Positions 5,815-13,925 of a stretch of DNA of 64,000 bases are shown one piece after another. Below the pieces are notes generated by a model. That model saw nothing but the letters and a program-made list of their open reading frames with translations. It ran no database searches and was not told where the DNA came from. The stretch spans positions 5,518,001-5,582,000 of the forward strand of contig NZ_CP108488.1 of the NCBI RefSeq assembly GCF_035987325.1. Direction: 5' to 3'. Source of the stretch: Streptomyces sp. NBC_01244. Lineage in GTDB: Bacteria > Actinomycetota > Actinomycetes > Streptomycetales > Streptomycetaceae. Positions within the stretch are counted from its first letter, which is position 1; each line of letters begins with the position of its first letter. Both the position numbers and the translations under genes were made by a program.

Positions 5815-8411
5815 ACGCCGAGCAGCGGGCGCGGGCCGAGGGGCAGGCACGGATCACGCAGGTGACGGTGGCGGGGGACTACGTCACCCACGCGCCGTCC
5901 GAGGGTCCCGTAACCCCGGCCGCACCGGGGCTGCCCGCTCCGCCCGACGCGCTCGTGGGGCGGGACGGCCCGGTCAAGGCGCTGACGGACCTGCTCGACG
6001 AGGGCGGCGGCGGGGCTCCGGTGACCGTTGTGGCGGGGCTGCCGGGGGTCGGCAAGAGTGCGCTGGCCGTGGCGACGGCCCATCGGGCGGTGGAGTACGG
6101 GTGGTTCGAGGAACGGGTGTTCTTCCTCCAGCTGCACGGCTACGCCCCGAACGACGCGGTGAGCGGGGCGCAGGCGGTGCGCGAGATGCTGCGCCGTCTC
6201 GGGGTCGGGGACGCGGACGTGCCGCCGTCGCCGGACGGGCAGGTGGCGCTGTACCGGGCCCGGCTGGCCTCGCTGGCGCGGGCGGGGCAGCGGGTGCTGA
6301 TCGTCGCGGACGACGCCGGGGCGGTGTCCCAGGTGCAGGACCTCGTACCGCCGGACGGCACGCACCGGCTACTGGTGACCTCGCGGCACCGGCTGGTCGC
6401 GCCGGGGTTCGCCGCGCGGGTGGTCGTCCTGGACGAGCTGGCGGTGGAACCCGCGGCGGAACTGGTCGCGGGCGCGCTGCTGCGGACCTGGCCGGAGGAT
6501 CCGCGGCCGGCGCGGGAGCCGGAGGCGCTGGCGCGGATCGCGGATCTGTGCGGGCGGCTGCCGCTGGCCCTGACGGTGGCGGGGGCGCTGCTGGCGGGTG
6601 ATCCCGGGCTGGCGGCGGGCGAGTTGGCGCGGCAACTGGCCGAGGCGAGGACCCGGCTGGAGAAGCTGCACATCGACGGTGACGTGCCGGTCGGGGTTCG
6701 GGCCGCCTTCGACCTCTCGTACGCGAGGCTTCCGGCGGACCAGGCGAGGATCTTCCGGCTGCTGACGGTGGTGCCGGGGACGGACTGCTCCACACTGTTC
6801 GCCCACCTGGCCACCTGCGAAGGCGAGCCGGGACCGGGGGGCTTCGCGGAGACGGCCGCTGAGCTGCGGCCCGCGCTGGCAGCGCTCGTACGGGCCAGCC
6901 TGCTGGCGGAGCAGCCGGTCGGCTCGGGGCGGTGGCGGATGCACGACCTGGTGCGGCTCTACGCGCGGGAGCGCGGGGAGGAGCATGCGGAAGAGGACGG
7001 CCGGGAGGCCGTGATCGACCAGCTCCTGAAGGGTCTGATCGAGGCCGCCGCACGCGCCGCGCAGGCCCTCGGGATCCAGCGCGGTCCGGCCGCGACCGGG
7101 GACCTGCCGTCCATGGCCGAGGCGGCGCACTGGTTCGAGGCCGAACGGGCCGTACTGGTGGCCACCGTGGTCTTCGCGGCCGACAGCGGCCGCAGCGTGC
7201 TCGGCGCCGGACTGTACAACCACGTGACCGGCTACCTGGCGGCCTACGGATACCTGGAGAACGCCCTGCTGCTGGAGCGCAGCATGGTGGAGGGGGCCGG
7301 GCGGCACGGCGATCCGGGGGTTCTCGCCGACGCGCTGTGCAACCTGAGTGCCGTTCTTCTGTGCTTCACCACGCGGCGCCTCGTGGGCGAAGCGGCCGAG
7401 TGCTTGAAGGCCGCTCTCGAGACGTTCCGCGCGGTGGGAAACCGGGCGGGGGAAGCCAGGGCGATGAATCTCCTGGGGACCGTGCTGGAGCGGCAGGGCC
7501 GGTTCGAGGAGGCGACGGTGATCCTCGTGGAGGCCCTGGCGCTCCTCCAGGAGCTGGACATGCCGACCGAGCAGTGGCCGATGCTGGGCGGTCTCGGGGG
7601 CAACCTGGAGAGGCTGGAGCGGTGGGACGAGGCCGTGGCCGTGTACCGGGCGGCCGTCACGCTGTTGGAGGAGGTCGGCAACCCCAACTGGACCGTGATG
7701 ATGCTGGGGTCGCTCGGGGGCGCGCTGTGGCGGACCGGGGAGCGCGAGGAGGCCATGGCCGTGCATTCGGAGGCGCTCGCCCTGAGCAGGGAGGCGGGCA
7801 ACAGGTCGGAGACCGGCCGGCTGCTCCTGCGCGTGAGCGAGTCACTGCTCGAGGACGGCAGGACGGAGGAGGCCCGGGCCCTCTGCGAGGAGGCCGCCGG
7901 GCTGTTCGCGGAGATCGGCCAGGAGTCCGGTCAGGCGCTGGCGCTGTTCTCACTGGCGTGCGTCCAGGAGCAGGAGGGCCTGGTGACCGAGCAACTGGAG
8001 GCACTGGAGCGGGCCGTCGTGCTCTTCGTCCGGGTGGGGGACGAGGACAACACGGTCAGGGCGGTCACGGCGATGGCCAACACCCTGACGCGGGTCGGCG
8101 GTACGGCTGAGGGCGCAAGGGCCTTCGACATGCTGGCGGAGGCGTGCGAGGCGGTGGGTCTTGCGGAGTCGGCCGCCGAGGCCCGCGGGGCCGCGGCGGA
8201 GCTCCGCCGGCCGGCGGACGGGGGCGTGACGCCGGACGGGGGCGTGACGCCGGACGGGGACGTGGCGCCGGACGGGGACGTGACGCCGGCCTGGGACGTG
8301 ACGCCGGCCTGGGGCGCCGCCGAGGCGGCGGAGCCCGTTACGGATCCGGGGGCCGCCGGGGTCCCCGGCAGCGCCCCCCGGCAGCGCTGGCGGGACCGCT
8401 TCAGGCGCTGA
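5811..8411 (+). CDS. NB-ARC/TPR STAND protein (NLR-like) with an N-terminal shared motif
   Basis: An 866-residue signal-transducing NTPase. Residues 5-18 are the motif QRARAEGQARITQV, matching the two copies in the upstream membrane protein. The NB-ARC domain spans about 48-390: Walker A GLPGVGKSA (76-84), Walker B-like RVLIVADDA, the RNBS-type LLVTSRHRLV, GRLPLALTVAGALL (GxP) and an MHD motif WRMHDLVRLYARE. TPR-like helical repeats fill about 410-800. The tail (from about residue 803) has a six-residue DGGVTP-type repeat. NB-ARC proteins oligomerise on ligand binding; bacterial members include immune sensors and regulators. There is no SARP DNA-binding domain at the N-terminus, so it is not an AfsR-type activator. 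The role is inferred; the domain calls are strong. Confidence 0.93.
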   Translation: MNAEQRARAEGQARITQVTVAGDYVTHAPSEGPVTPAAPGLPAPPDALVGRDGPVKALTDLLDEGGGGAPVTVVAGLPGVGKSALAVATAHRAVEYGWFEERVFFLQLHGYAPNDAVSGAQAVREMLRRLGVGDADVPPSPDGQVALYRARLASLARAGQRVLIVADDAGAVSQVQDLVPPDGTHRLLVTSRHRLVAPGFAARVVVLDELAVEPAAELVAGALLRTWPEDPRPAREPEALARIADLCGRLPLALTVAGALLAGDPGLAAGELARQLAEARTRLEKLHIDGDVPVGVRAAFDLSYARLPADQARIFRLLTVVPGTDCSTLFAHLATCEGEPGPGGFAETAAELRPALAALVRASLLAEQPVGSGRWRMHDLVRLYARERGEEHAEEDGREAVIDQLLKGLIEAAARAAQALGIQRGPAATGDLPSMAEAAHWFEAERAVLVATVVFAADSGRSVLGAGLYNHVTGYLAAYGYLENALLLERSMVEGAGRHGDPGVLADALCNLSAVLLCFTTRRLVGEAAECLKAALETFRAVGNRAGEARAMNLLGTVLERQGRFEEATVILVEALALLQELDMPTEQWPMLGGLGGNLERLERWDEAVAVYRAAVTLLEEVGNPNWTVMMLGSLGGALWRTGEREEAMAVHSEALALSREAGNRSETGRLLLRVSESLLEDGRTEEARALCEEAAGLFAEIGQESGQALALFSLACVQEQEGLVTEQLEALERAVVLFVRVGDEDNTVRAVTAMANTLTRVGGTAEGARAFDMLAEACEAVGLAESAAEARGAAAELRRPADGGVTPDGGVTPDGDVAPDGDVTPAWDVTPAWGAAEAAEPVTDPGAAGVPGSAPRQRWRDRFRR
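8217..8306 (+). repeat. 18-bp in-frame tandem repeat in the STAND C-terminus
   Basis: Five 18-bp units (8217-8234 and onward) encode DGGVTP, DGGVTP, DGDVAP, DGDVTP and AWDVTP. The first two are identical in DNA, so expansion is recent. It forms an acidic, proline-spaced tail after the TPR region. Confidence 0.85.
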
Positions 8412-8847
8412 CCCGGTCCGCCAGGCGGGCCATCGCGACCCGCAGCTCCCGTTCCGCGCCCACGGGCACGATCGCCGCGCGGCCCGGGACGCGTACGCCG
8501 CCCGTCAGGGCCACCCGGGTGCCGCCGTCGGGGGTCGGGGCGGCGGCCATGCCGATGATCAGGAAGCGGCTCTGGAGCCAGCACCAGCCGGGGCGCAGGA
8601 CGCCGCGGAAGTGGGCCCGCAGGCCGTACTTGCTGCGGGCCAGGGCCTCCACGCGGTCGCCGGATACATGGAGCACGCGCACGGTGCGCATGTCCGGCTG
8701 GAAGCGGCCGAACTCGCCCTCCAGGTCCGACATCACCGCCCAGACCGTCTCCAGGGGGGCGGGGAGAATCGCTTCGACCACCCGGGCTCCCGGAACGCCG
8801 GCCGCCATGATGCGCAGGCGGGCGATCGGATCCAGTTCGTACGTCAT
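8401..8847 (-). CDS. SRPBCC family protein
   Basis: A 148-residue START/SRPBCC-type protein with the expected start AILPAPLETVWAVMSDLEGEFGRF and a C-terminal helix (ELRVAMARLADRV) that closes a hydrophobic pocket. Members bind or transform lipids and polyketides; none of that can be specified here. ATG 8845-8847 overlaps the sigma factor's TGA as ATGA, so it is the last gene of a three-gene coupled operon (DUF3995, sigma, SRPBCC). Its 3' end overlaps the convergent STAND gene by 11 bases. Confidence 0.85.
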   Translation of the reverse strand: MTYELDPIARLRIMAAGVPGARVVEAILPAPLETVWAVMSDLEGEFGRFQPDMRTVRVLHVSGDRVEALARSKYGLRAHFRGVLRPGWCWLQSRFLIIGMAAAPTPDGGTRVALTGGVRVPGRAAIVPVGAERELRVAMARLADRVSA

Positions 8848-9398
8848 GAGGACCACGCCTTCCGGAAGCTCGTACGGGCCCGGTGCAGCCGGGACTTGGC
8901 GGTGCCCGGCGGGACGCCGAGCAGGGCGGCGGCGGACTCCTCGTCGAGGCCTTCGACGTCGCGGAGTACGAGGACGGCCCGGTGGGCCGGCGAGAGGCGG
9001 GCCAGGACGTCCTCGATGTCGGTGGCCAGCTGCGGGTCGTCCCGGGCGGGTACGTCGGCCAGTTCGGCCGGGCGGTCGCGGGCGGCGCGCCGGGCGGTGC
9101 GGACCGCCTCGCGGACCGCGATGGACCGGACCCAGCCGTACAGGGTCTCCGGGTCACGGAGGGCGCGGAGCGACCGGAAGACGCGGAGCAGGGCCTCCTG
9201 CGTGGCGTCCGGGCCGTCCGCGAGGGCGATCGGGTGGCAGATCCGCGCGATGTACGGGATCAGGTGGTCGAGGAGGTCGTGGAGCGCGAGGGTGTCGCCG
9301 CCCCGGGCCGCGCGCGCGAGGGCGACCCCGCGGTCGCGGGCGGCGGGGGTGAGGGGGCCCGCGGCGGGGCGGCCGGCCACGGAGTCCACCGGCCTCAC
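8844..9398 (-). CDS. RNA polymerase sigma factor, ECF-type (sigma-70 family)
   Basis: About 184 residues with only regions 2 and 4. Region 2 includes IPYIARICHPIALADGPDAT and the -10-recognition part LYGWVRSIAVREAVRTARR. Region 4 includes LARLSPAHRAVLVLRDVEG and the helix-turn-helix ESAAALLGVPPGTAKSRLHR. The GTG start at 9396-9398 overlaps the DUF3995 stop (GTGA), which decides the start; GTG 9389 is an alternative. No separate anti-sigma gene is adjacent, but the upstream membrane protein and downstream SRPBCC protein are coupled to it and may regulate or be regulated by it. Confidence 0.9.
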   Translation of the reverse strand: MRPVDSVAGRPAAGPLTPAARDRGVALARAARGGDTLALHDLLDHLIPYIARICHPIALADGPDATQEALLRVFRSLRALRDPETLYGWVRSIAVREAVRTARRAARDRPAELADVPARDDPQLATDIEDVLARLSPAHRAVLVLRDVEGLDEESAAALLGVPPGTAKSRLHRARTSFRKAWSS

Positions 9399-9829
9399 CG
9401 GGCCCGCGCCAGCCGGGCAGCCGCCCAGCCGAAGCCGAGGCAGGCGGGGGTGTAGAGCGCGAGGTTGAGGGCGCGGAAGGGGCCGTCCGCCGGGCTGTCG
9501 AGGAGGCCGGCGGCCCAGCCCAGGCCCGCGAGGCCCCGTACGGCCAGCCCGGCGGCGACGGCGGCCGTCACCAGGCGGGCGGGCCGCCCTCCCCGGCCGT
9601 GCGCGTGCGCGAGCACGGCGGCGGCGCCGGTCAGGGTGAGCGCGGCGAGCGGCAGGACGACGGGCGGGCCGAAGGACACCTCGGAGCCGAGCACGGCCAG
9701 GGACAGGGTCCGCTCGTCGGGGGCGGGCCAGGTCAGGCCGGTGGCCCAGTACAGGTGGACCAGCCCGTCGGCGGCGAGCAGCGCGGCGAGCGCGCGCCCG
9801 GTGCGACGCCTGCGTGTCGGGTCCTTCAT
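9395..9829 (-). CDS. DUF3995 family membrane protein
   Basis: A 144-residue integral membrane protein with about four hydrophobic segments: ALAALLAADGLVHLYWATG, VVLPLAALTLTGAAAVLAHA, LVTAAVAAGLAVRGLAGLGW and the last near FGWAAARLARA. The pattern W-A-T-G-L-T-W-P near residue 30 is typical of DUF3995. Function is unknown. The ATG follows GAGGGGGCACACC, a good ribosome site. It is first in the coupled operon with the sigma factor, so a role as membrane sensor or anti-sigma-like partner is possible but unproven. Confidence 0.85.
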   Translation of the reverse strand: MKDPTRRRRTGRALAALLAADGLVHLYWATGLTWPAPDERTLSLAVLGSEVSFGPPVVLPLAALTLTGAAAVLAHAHGRGGRPARLVTAAVAAGLAVRGLAGLGWAAGLLDSPADGPFRALNLALYTPACLGFGWAAARLARAR

Positions 9830-9941
9830 GGTGTGCCCCCTCGGTGGTGGAACGCTCCGGCAACGATCCGGCACACAGAGGAGGGGGCCCACAGGGGAAA
9901 CGTTCCCTGTGAGCCCCGTCACGCACGTCGCAGGACGCCCG

Positions 9942-10745
9942 TCAGTCGACGATCTCCGGGCGGGCCTTGATCACCGCGAAGACCGCGCCCTGCGGGTCCG
10001 CCAGTACGGCCATGCGGCCGGCCGCCATGTCGAAGGCCGGGGCCATGACGGAGCCTCCGGCGCGGGTGGCGGCGGCCTGGATCTCGTCGACGTCGTCGGC
10101 GCTGAAGTACGGGATCCAGTTCGGCGGGGTGCCCGGCGGAAGGTCCTTCAGGTCCATCATTCCGGCCACCGCGCGGCCGCCGACCTGGAACTCCGTGTAC
10201 CCCGCGGCATCCGGCATCTCGGAGGTGGCCGTGGTGACGGGGAGGACGGCGCCGTAGAACGCTCTCGCGGCGGGGACGTCGCCGGTGCTCAGCTCGTTCC
10301 AGATGAGCGCGCCGTGCTCGTTGACGATGCCCGCACCGTCGAAGGTGCCGGCCTGCCACAGGCCGACGACGGCGCCGGTCGGGTCGACGATGACGGCCAT
10401 CCGCCCGAGGTCCATGACGCCCATCGCGCCCATCATGACCGTGCCGCCCGCGTCGGTGACGGACTTCAGGGTGGCGTCGAGGGAGTCCGTGGCCAGGTAC
10501 GTGGTCCACACGGTCGGGGGCATCGGGTCGGGGACGGTGCCGTCCGGGTTCATCGCCTTCATGATCCCGGCGACGGGCTTGCCCTTGAGGGTGCAGACGG
10601 AGTACCCGCCGGTCTCGGGCGGGCCGATCTCGCCCTGCCAGCCGAAGAGGTCGGCGTAGAAGTCGATGGCGGCCTGCTGGTCGGGAACCATCAGGTCGAT
10701 CCAGCAGGGGGTGCCGGGCTTGTAGGGGCCGTTCATGTCGGGCAC
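9942..10745 (-). CDS. Two-domain VOC (glyoxalase-like) protein
   Basis: About 267 residues with two tandem vicinal-oxygen-chelate modules. The first begins GTPCWIDLMVPDQQAAIDFYAD and the second begins with IWNELSTGDVPAARAFYGAV. Each has the C-terminal D-P-x-G-A strand (VIVDPTGAVVGLW, VLADPQGAVFAVI). Such two-module proteins are common in actinomycetes and are usually annotated as hydroxylase-like or glyoxalase/bleomycin-resistance proteins; no substrate can be assigned. The start is GTG 10745 (GGAGG five bases upstream) or ATG 10736, which would give 264 residues. It stands alone, divergent from the small RHH gene. Confidence 0.88.
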   Translation of the reverse strand: MPDMNGPYKPGTPCWIDLMVPDQQAAIDFYADLFGWQGEIGPPETGGYSVCTLKGKPVAGIMKAMNPDGTVPDPMPPTVWTTYLATDSLDATLKSVTDAGGTVMMGAMGVMDLGRMAVIVDPTGAVVGLWQAGTFDGAGIVNEHGALIWNELSTGDVPAARAFYGAVLPVTTATSEMPDAAGYTEFQVGGRAVAGMMDLKDLPPGTPPNWIPYFSADDVDEIQAAATRAGGSVMAPAFDMAAGRMAVLADPQGAVFAVIKARPEIVD

Positions 10746-10889
10746 GGGGCCCTCCGTCGGGGTGGGTAGGGGTTGGACGGCCCGTCCCCTACCCGGCCGG
10801 GGTGGCCGGAATCGGACCGTACGGGTGAACCGGCCGGAGGGGACGCGATATCCGCCGACGGAACGTCGCCCGGGTGCCAGGCTTGCCGC

Positions 10890-11090
10890 ATGGCCGACTT
10901 GAGTGTCCGTGGAGTGTCCGAGGAAGTGCTCGCCGAGCTGAAAGCACGGGCCGCCCGCAACGGCCAGTCGCTGCACGACTACGCGCGGACCGTGCTGGAG
11001 GACGTGGCCAGGATGACTTCAGTGCAGGACGCGCTTGCCCGCGATGAACGAGGCGAGGTCGGTCACGTCGAGCACCCGCACGGCTTCTGA
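10890..11090 (+). CDS. Ribbon-helix-helix antitoxin-like protein (FitA/VapB type), C-terminally altered
   Basis: A 66-residue protein starting MADLSVRGVSEEVLAELKARAA, a clear ribbon-helix-helix fold of the FitA/VapB kind, with the helix NGQSLHDYARTVLEDVA. In intact systems a C-terminal arm follows that plugs a PIN toxin's active site. Here the last 24 residues (from about 11019) lie antisense to the end of the PIN toxin gene on the other strand and do not look like such an arm. No toxin gene follows on the + strand. It is probably an orphan or decayed antitoxin that may still bind DNA. Confidence 0.7.
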   Translation: MADLSVRGVSEEVLAELKARAARNGQSLHDYARTVLEDVARMTSVQDALARDERGEVGHVEHPHGF

Positions 11091-11519
11091 GGCGCCCGGC
11101 AGGGCATCCCGGTAGGCCGAGATGTCTCGGGGGTCGGAGGTGACGATGACGGCATGCGGATGCCTGGCGGCGATCACGACGGCGAGTGCGTCCACGGCGT
11201 CGGGCCGCTTTTCGGCCGGGATCGCGGCTGAGGCGAGGATCCGGCCGGCTCGCTTGGCGTCGTCCTCCACGTGACCGGCCAGGCACACGCCGCACGACAG
11301 CGCCGCGGAGGAACGTACGCCGAACACCGTGCACTGGGGGACGGCGCGGGTCAGGGGGGTCCACTGACCCGGGCGCCAGGCCTGCGCCAGCACGGGCAGC
11401 GGCACGACGGGAGGATGGCCCTGTTCGGTCAGGTACTGGTGCAGGCGCCTGGCGTGCTGTTCGGCACGGTCCAGCGCAACCAGCATGCCGGTGTCGTACA
11501 CGAAGACGGGATCGCTCAC
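11019..11519 (-). CDS. PIN domain ribonuclease toxin (VapC-like)
   Basis: A 166-residue PIN protein. Expected acidic positions are visible: FVYDTGMLVALDRAE at the N-terminus, PDAVDALAVVIA in the middle and VTSDPRDIS near the C-terminus. The second conserved position reads VLAQAW, with Gln rather than Glu. GTG 11517-11519 overlaps the upstream antitoxin stop by four bases (GTGA), the normal antitoxin-toxin order and coupling. It probably cleaves tRNA or other RNA when free. The last 72 bases run antisense to the RHH gene at 10890-11090. Confidence 0.88.
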   Translation of the reverse strand: MSDPVFVYDTGMLVALDRAEQHARRLHQYLTEQGHPPVVPLPVLAQAWRPGQWTPLTRAVPQCTVFGVRSSAALSCGVCLAGHVEDDAKRAGRILASAAIPAEKRPDAVDALAVVIAARHPHAVIVTSDPRDISAYRDALPGASEAVRVLDVTDLASFIAGKRVLH

Positions 11520-11818
11520 GCGGCGGAGTCCCGCGCCTCGGGCGCGAGGGCCTGGGCGATACCCGCCCGTACGGCGGCCATGTCGGCCTCGTCGAACTCC
11601 TCGCCCTGGCCCTGCGGCGGAGCCATCGCCTCGGTCGCCGCGATGTCCGCGTCGATGTCGGCGAAGCGGCGAGCGACGAGGATGTCCTCGTCGATCTGCC
11701 TCAGGACGGCAGCCGTGACGTAGGAGGAGACGTCGATCCCCATCGCGTCGGCATGCTCTTTCACTCTCGTGCGCAGCGCCGCGTCCATGCTGATGCTGAA
11801 CCGCTCCTTGGGGGCCAT
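11516..11818 (-). CDS. Antitoxin of the PIN toxin (CopG/RHH-like)
   Basis: A 100-residue protein. The N-terminus APKERFSISMDAALRTRVKEHA, followed by MGIDVSSYVTAAVLRQI, fits a ribbon-helix-helix DNA-binding domain. The acidic C-terminal half (FADIDADIAATEAMAPP onward) would be the toxin-binding arm. It is coupled directly to the PIN gene by a GTGA overlap. Autoregulation of the pair is expected for the class, but I saw no clear operator palindrome in the short gap to argS. Confidence 0.82.
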   Translation of the reverse strand: MAPKERFSISMDAALRTRVKEHADAMGIDVSSYVTAAVLRQIDEDILVARRFADIDADIAATEAMAPPQGQGEEFDEADMAAVRAGIAQALAPEARDSAA

Positions 11819-11921
11819 GAAGCGAGCGTAGCACGGCGTGTTACGGCTTGTTGGGGGAACGCAGCGGCCCCCGTCTCCCGGTGGGGGAGGCGGGGGCCGC
11901 CGGTGCGACGTGGTCCCGGGG

Positions 11922-13715
11922 TCAGAGCTTTTCGGGGGTGCGGATGCCGAGGAGGGACATGCCCTTGCTGAGGGTGCGGGCGGTCAGGTCGCAGAGGAAC
12001 AGACGGTTCTCGCCGACGACGAGCTCGGGCTCGGGCTTCACGACCGGGCACTGCTCGTAGAACGTCGCGAACAGCGAGGACAGCTGGTAGAGGTACGCGG
12101 CCACCTTGTGCGGGGCGTGCTCCGCGGCCGCCTCGGCGATGAGTTCGCCGAAGTGGTCCAGGTGCAGGCCCAGCGCGCGCTCGGCCGGCGCCAGCTCCAG
12201 CTCCGGGTGCGCGACCGGCTTGCGGTCGCCCGCCTCGCCCGCCTTGCGCAGGATCGACTTGATGCGGGCGTACGCGTACTGGAGGTACACGGACGTGTCA
12301 CCGGTCAGCGAGACCATCTGGTCCAGGTCGAACTTGTAGTCGCGCGAGGCCGAGGTGGACAGGTCCGCGTACTTCACGGCGCCGATGCCCACGTACTGAC
12401 CGTTCTCGACGATCTCTTCCTCGCTCAGACCGATCTTCTCGGCCTTCTCCCGGACGACGGCCGTGGCCCGGTCGACGGCCTCGTCGAGGAGGTCCACCAG
12501 CCGTACCGTCTCGCCCTCACGGGTCTTGAACGGCTTGCCGTCCTTGCCCAGCACGGTGCCGAAGGCCAGCTGCACGGCCTTGGTGTCCTCGTTCAGCCAG
12601 CCGGCGCGGCGGGCCGTCTCGAAGACCATCTTGAAGTGCAGGGACTGCCGCGCGTCGACCACGTAGATCAACTCGGTCGCGCCCAGCTCGCTCACCCGGT
12701 CCCGGATCGCCGAGAGGTCGGTCGCGGCGTAGCCGAAGCCGCCGTCGGACTTCTGGACGATCAGCGGGGTCGGGTTGCCGTCCTGGCCCTTGACGTCGTC
12801 GAAGAAGACGCAGAGCGCGCCGTTGGAACGGACGGCGACGCCCGAGTCCTCCAGCAGCTTGCAGGTCTCCACCAGCATGTCGTTGTAGCCGGACTCGCCG
12901 ATGACGTCGGGGTCCTGGATGTCCATGTCCAGCTTGTTGAAGACGGAGTAGAAGTAGATCTTCGACTCGTCCACGAACCGCTGCCACAGGGCGAGGGTCT
13001 CCGGCTCGCCGGCCTGGAGGTCGACCACCCGGGCCCGCGCCCGCGTCTTGAACTCCTCGTCGGAGTCGAAGAGCGTGCGCGAGGCCTTGTAGAGGCGGTT
13101 CAGGTTGGACATGGCCTCCTCGCCGGAGACCTCGCCGCCGTCGGCGCTCTCGGAGGACTTGTGGTCCAGCTCGTGCGGGTGCTCCAGCAGGTACTGGATG
13201 AGCATGCCGAACTGCGTGCCCCAGTCGCCGATGTGGTGACGCCGGACCACCTTCTCACCGGTGAACTCCAGGATCTCCACCATCGCCGCGCCGATCACGG
13301 CGGACCTGAGGTGGCCGACGTGCATCTCCTTGGCCACGTTCGGCTGCGCGTAGTCGATCACCGTCGTACCCGGCTTCGCCGCGAGCGGCACGCCGAGACG
13401 GTCGTCCGCGGCGCGGGCCGCCAGGGTCTCCACGATCGCCCGGTCGGTGATGGTGATGTTGAGGAAGCCGGGACCCGAGACCTCGATCTCCTGGATCAGG
13501 CCGGCGGTGTCGATGCCCTCGACCACGGTCGTCGCCAGCTCGCGCGGGTTGGCCTTGGCCTTCTTCGCGAGCGCCAGGATGCCGTTGGCCTGGAAGTCGG
13601 CCCGGTCGCTTCGTCGCAGCAGCGGGTCGCTCGCACCGGCATCCGGCAGGGCGGAGGCGAGTGCGTCGGCGACGCGCTGGTTGACGGAGGAAGCGAGGGA
13701 AGGGACCGAGGCCAT
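11922..13715 (-). CDS. argS: Arginyl-tRNA synthetase
   Basis: A 597-residue class I synthetase that charges tRNA-Arg in the cytoplasm. The HIGH motif appears as HVGH in [15 protein letters not shown]. The N-terminal additional domain (residues 1-110) starts [19 protein letters not shown], and the KMSK-equivalent region is [17 protein letters not shown]. The C-terminal DALR anticodon-binding domain begins near [12 protein letters not shown] and ends [12 protein letters not shown]. Length is normal. It is divergent from lysS, with about 210 bp between them; I see no T-box or other riboswitch there. Confidence 0.98.
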   Translation of the reverse strand: MASVPSLASSVNQRVADALASALPDAGASDPLLRRSDRADFQANGILALAKKAKANPRELATTVVEGIDTAGLIQEIEVSGPGFLNITITDRAIVETLAARAADDRLGVPLAAKPGTTVIDYAQPNVAKEMHVGHLRSAVIGAAMVEILEFTGEKVVRRHHIGDWGTQFGMLIQYLLEHPHELDHKSSESADGGEVSGEEAMSNLNRLYKASRTLFDSDEEFKTRARARVVDLQAGEPETLALWQRFVDESKIYFYSVFNKLDMDIQDPDVIGESGYNDMLVETCKLLEDSGVAVRSNGALCVFFDDVKGQDGNPTPLIVQKSDGGFGYAATDLSAIRDRVSELGATELIYVVDARQSLHFKMVFETARRAGWLNEDTKAVQLAFGTVLGKDGKPFKTREGETVRLVDLLDEAVDRATAVVREKAEKIGLSEEEIVENGQYVGIGAVKYADLSTSASRDYKFDLDQMVSLTGDTSVYLQYAYARIKSILRKAGEAGDRKPVAHPELELAPAERALGLHLDHFGELIAEAAAEHAPHKVAAYLYQLSSLFATFYEQCPVVKPEPELVVGENRLFLCDLTARTLSKGMSLLGIRTPEKL

Positions 13716-13925
13716 GAGCTGCCGTTCCTGTGAGGTCGTGCCGATGCGTGCACTGGGGTTTCGGTTGGGGTTTCAGACAAGGACCGAGTATCCCACGCGG
13801 GGGCTGTCCACATCCCGGGATATACGGGGTAGTGGGCCGGGCCGATAACCCTCCGAAACCGCAGAGCGCTCCCTTCCGTCTGGGAGAATGGCGAGAAGCC
13901 AGCATTCGAGATAGAAGGACGTGTC

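Noticed and set aside
5811..8411. STAND protein as an AfsR/SARP-type activator
   Set aside because: The N-terminus has no OmpR-like DNA-binding or BTAD domain. NB-ARC begins near residue 48.
10773..10889. Longer N-terminus for the RHH protein
   Set aside because: The family starts exactly at MADLSVRG. The upstream residues are Pro/Gly-rich and the start lies in the VOC promoter region.
13716..13925. Possible T-box or other riboswitch between argS and lysS
   Set aside because: I could not find the conserved T-box sequence, a specifier loop or an antiterminator. Only ordinary promoter DNA is likely.
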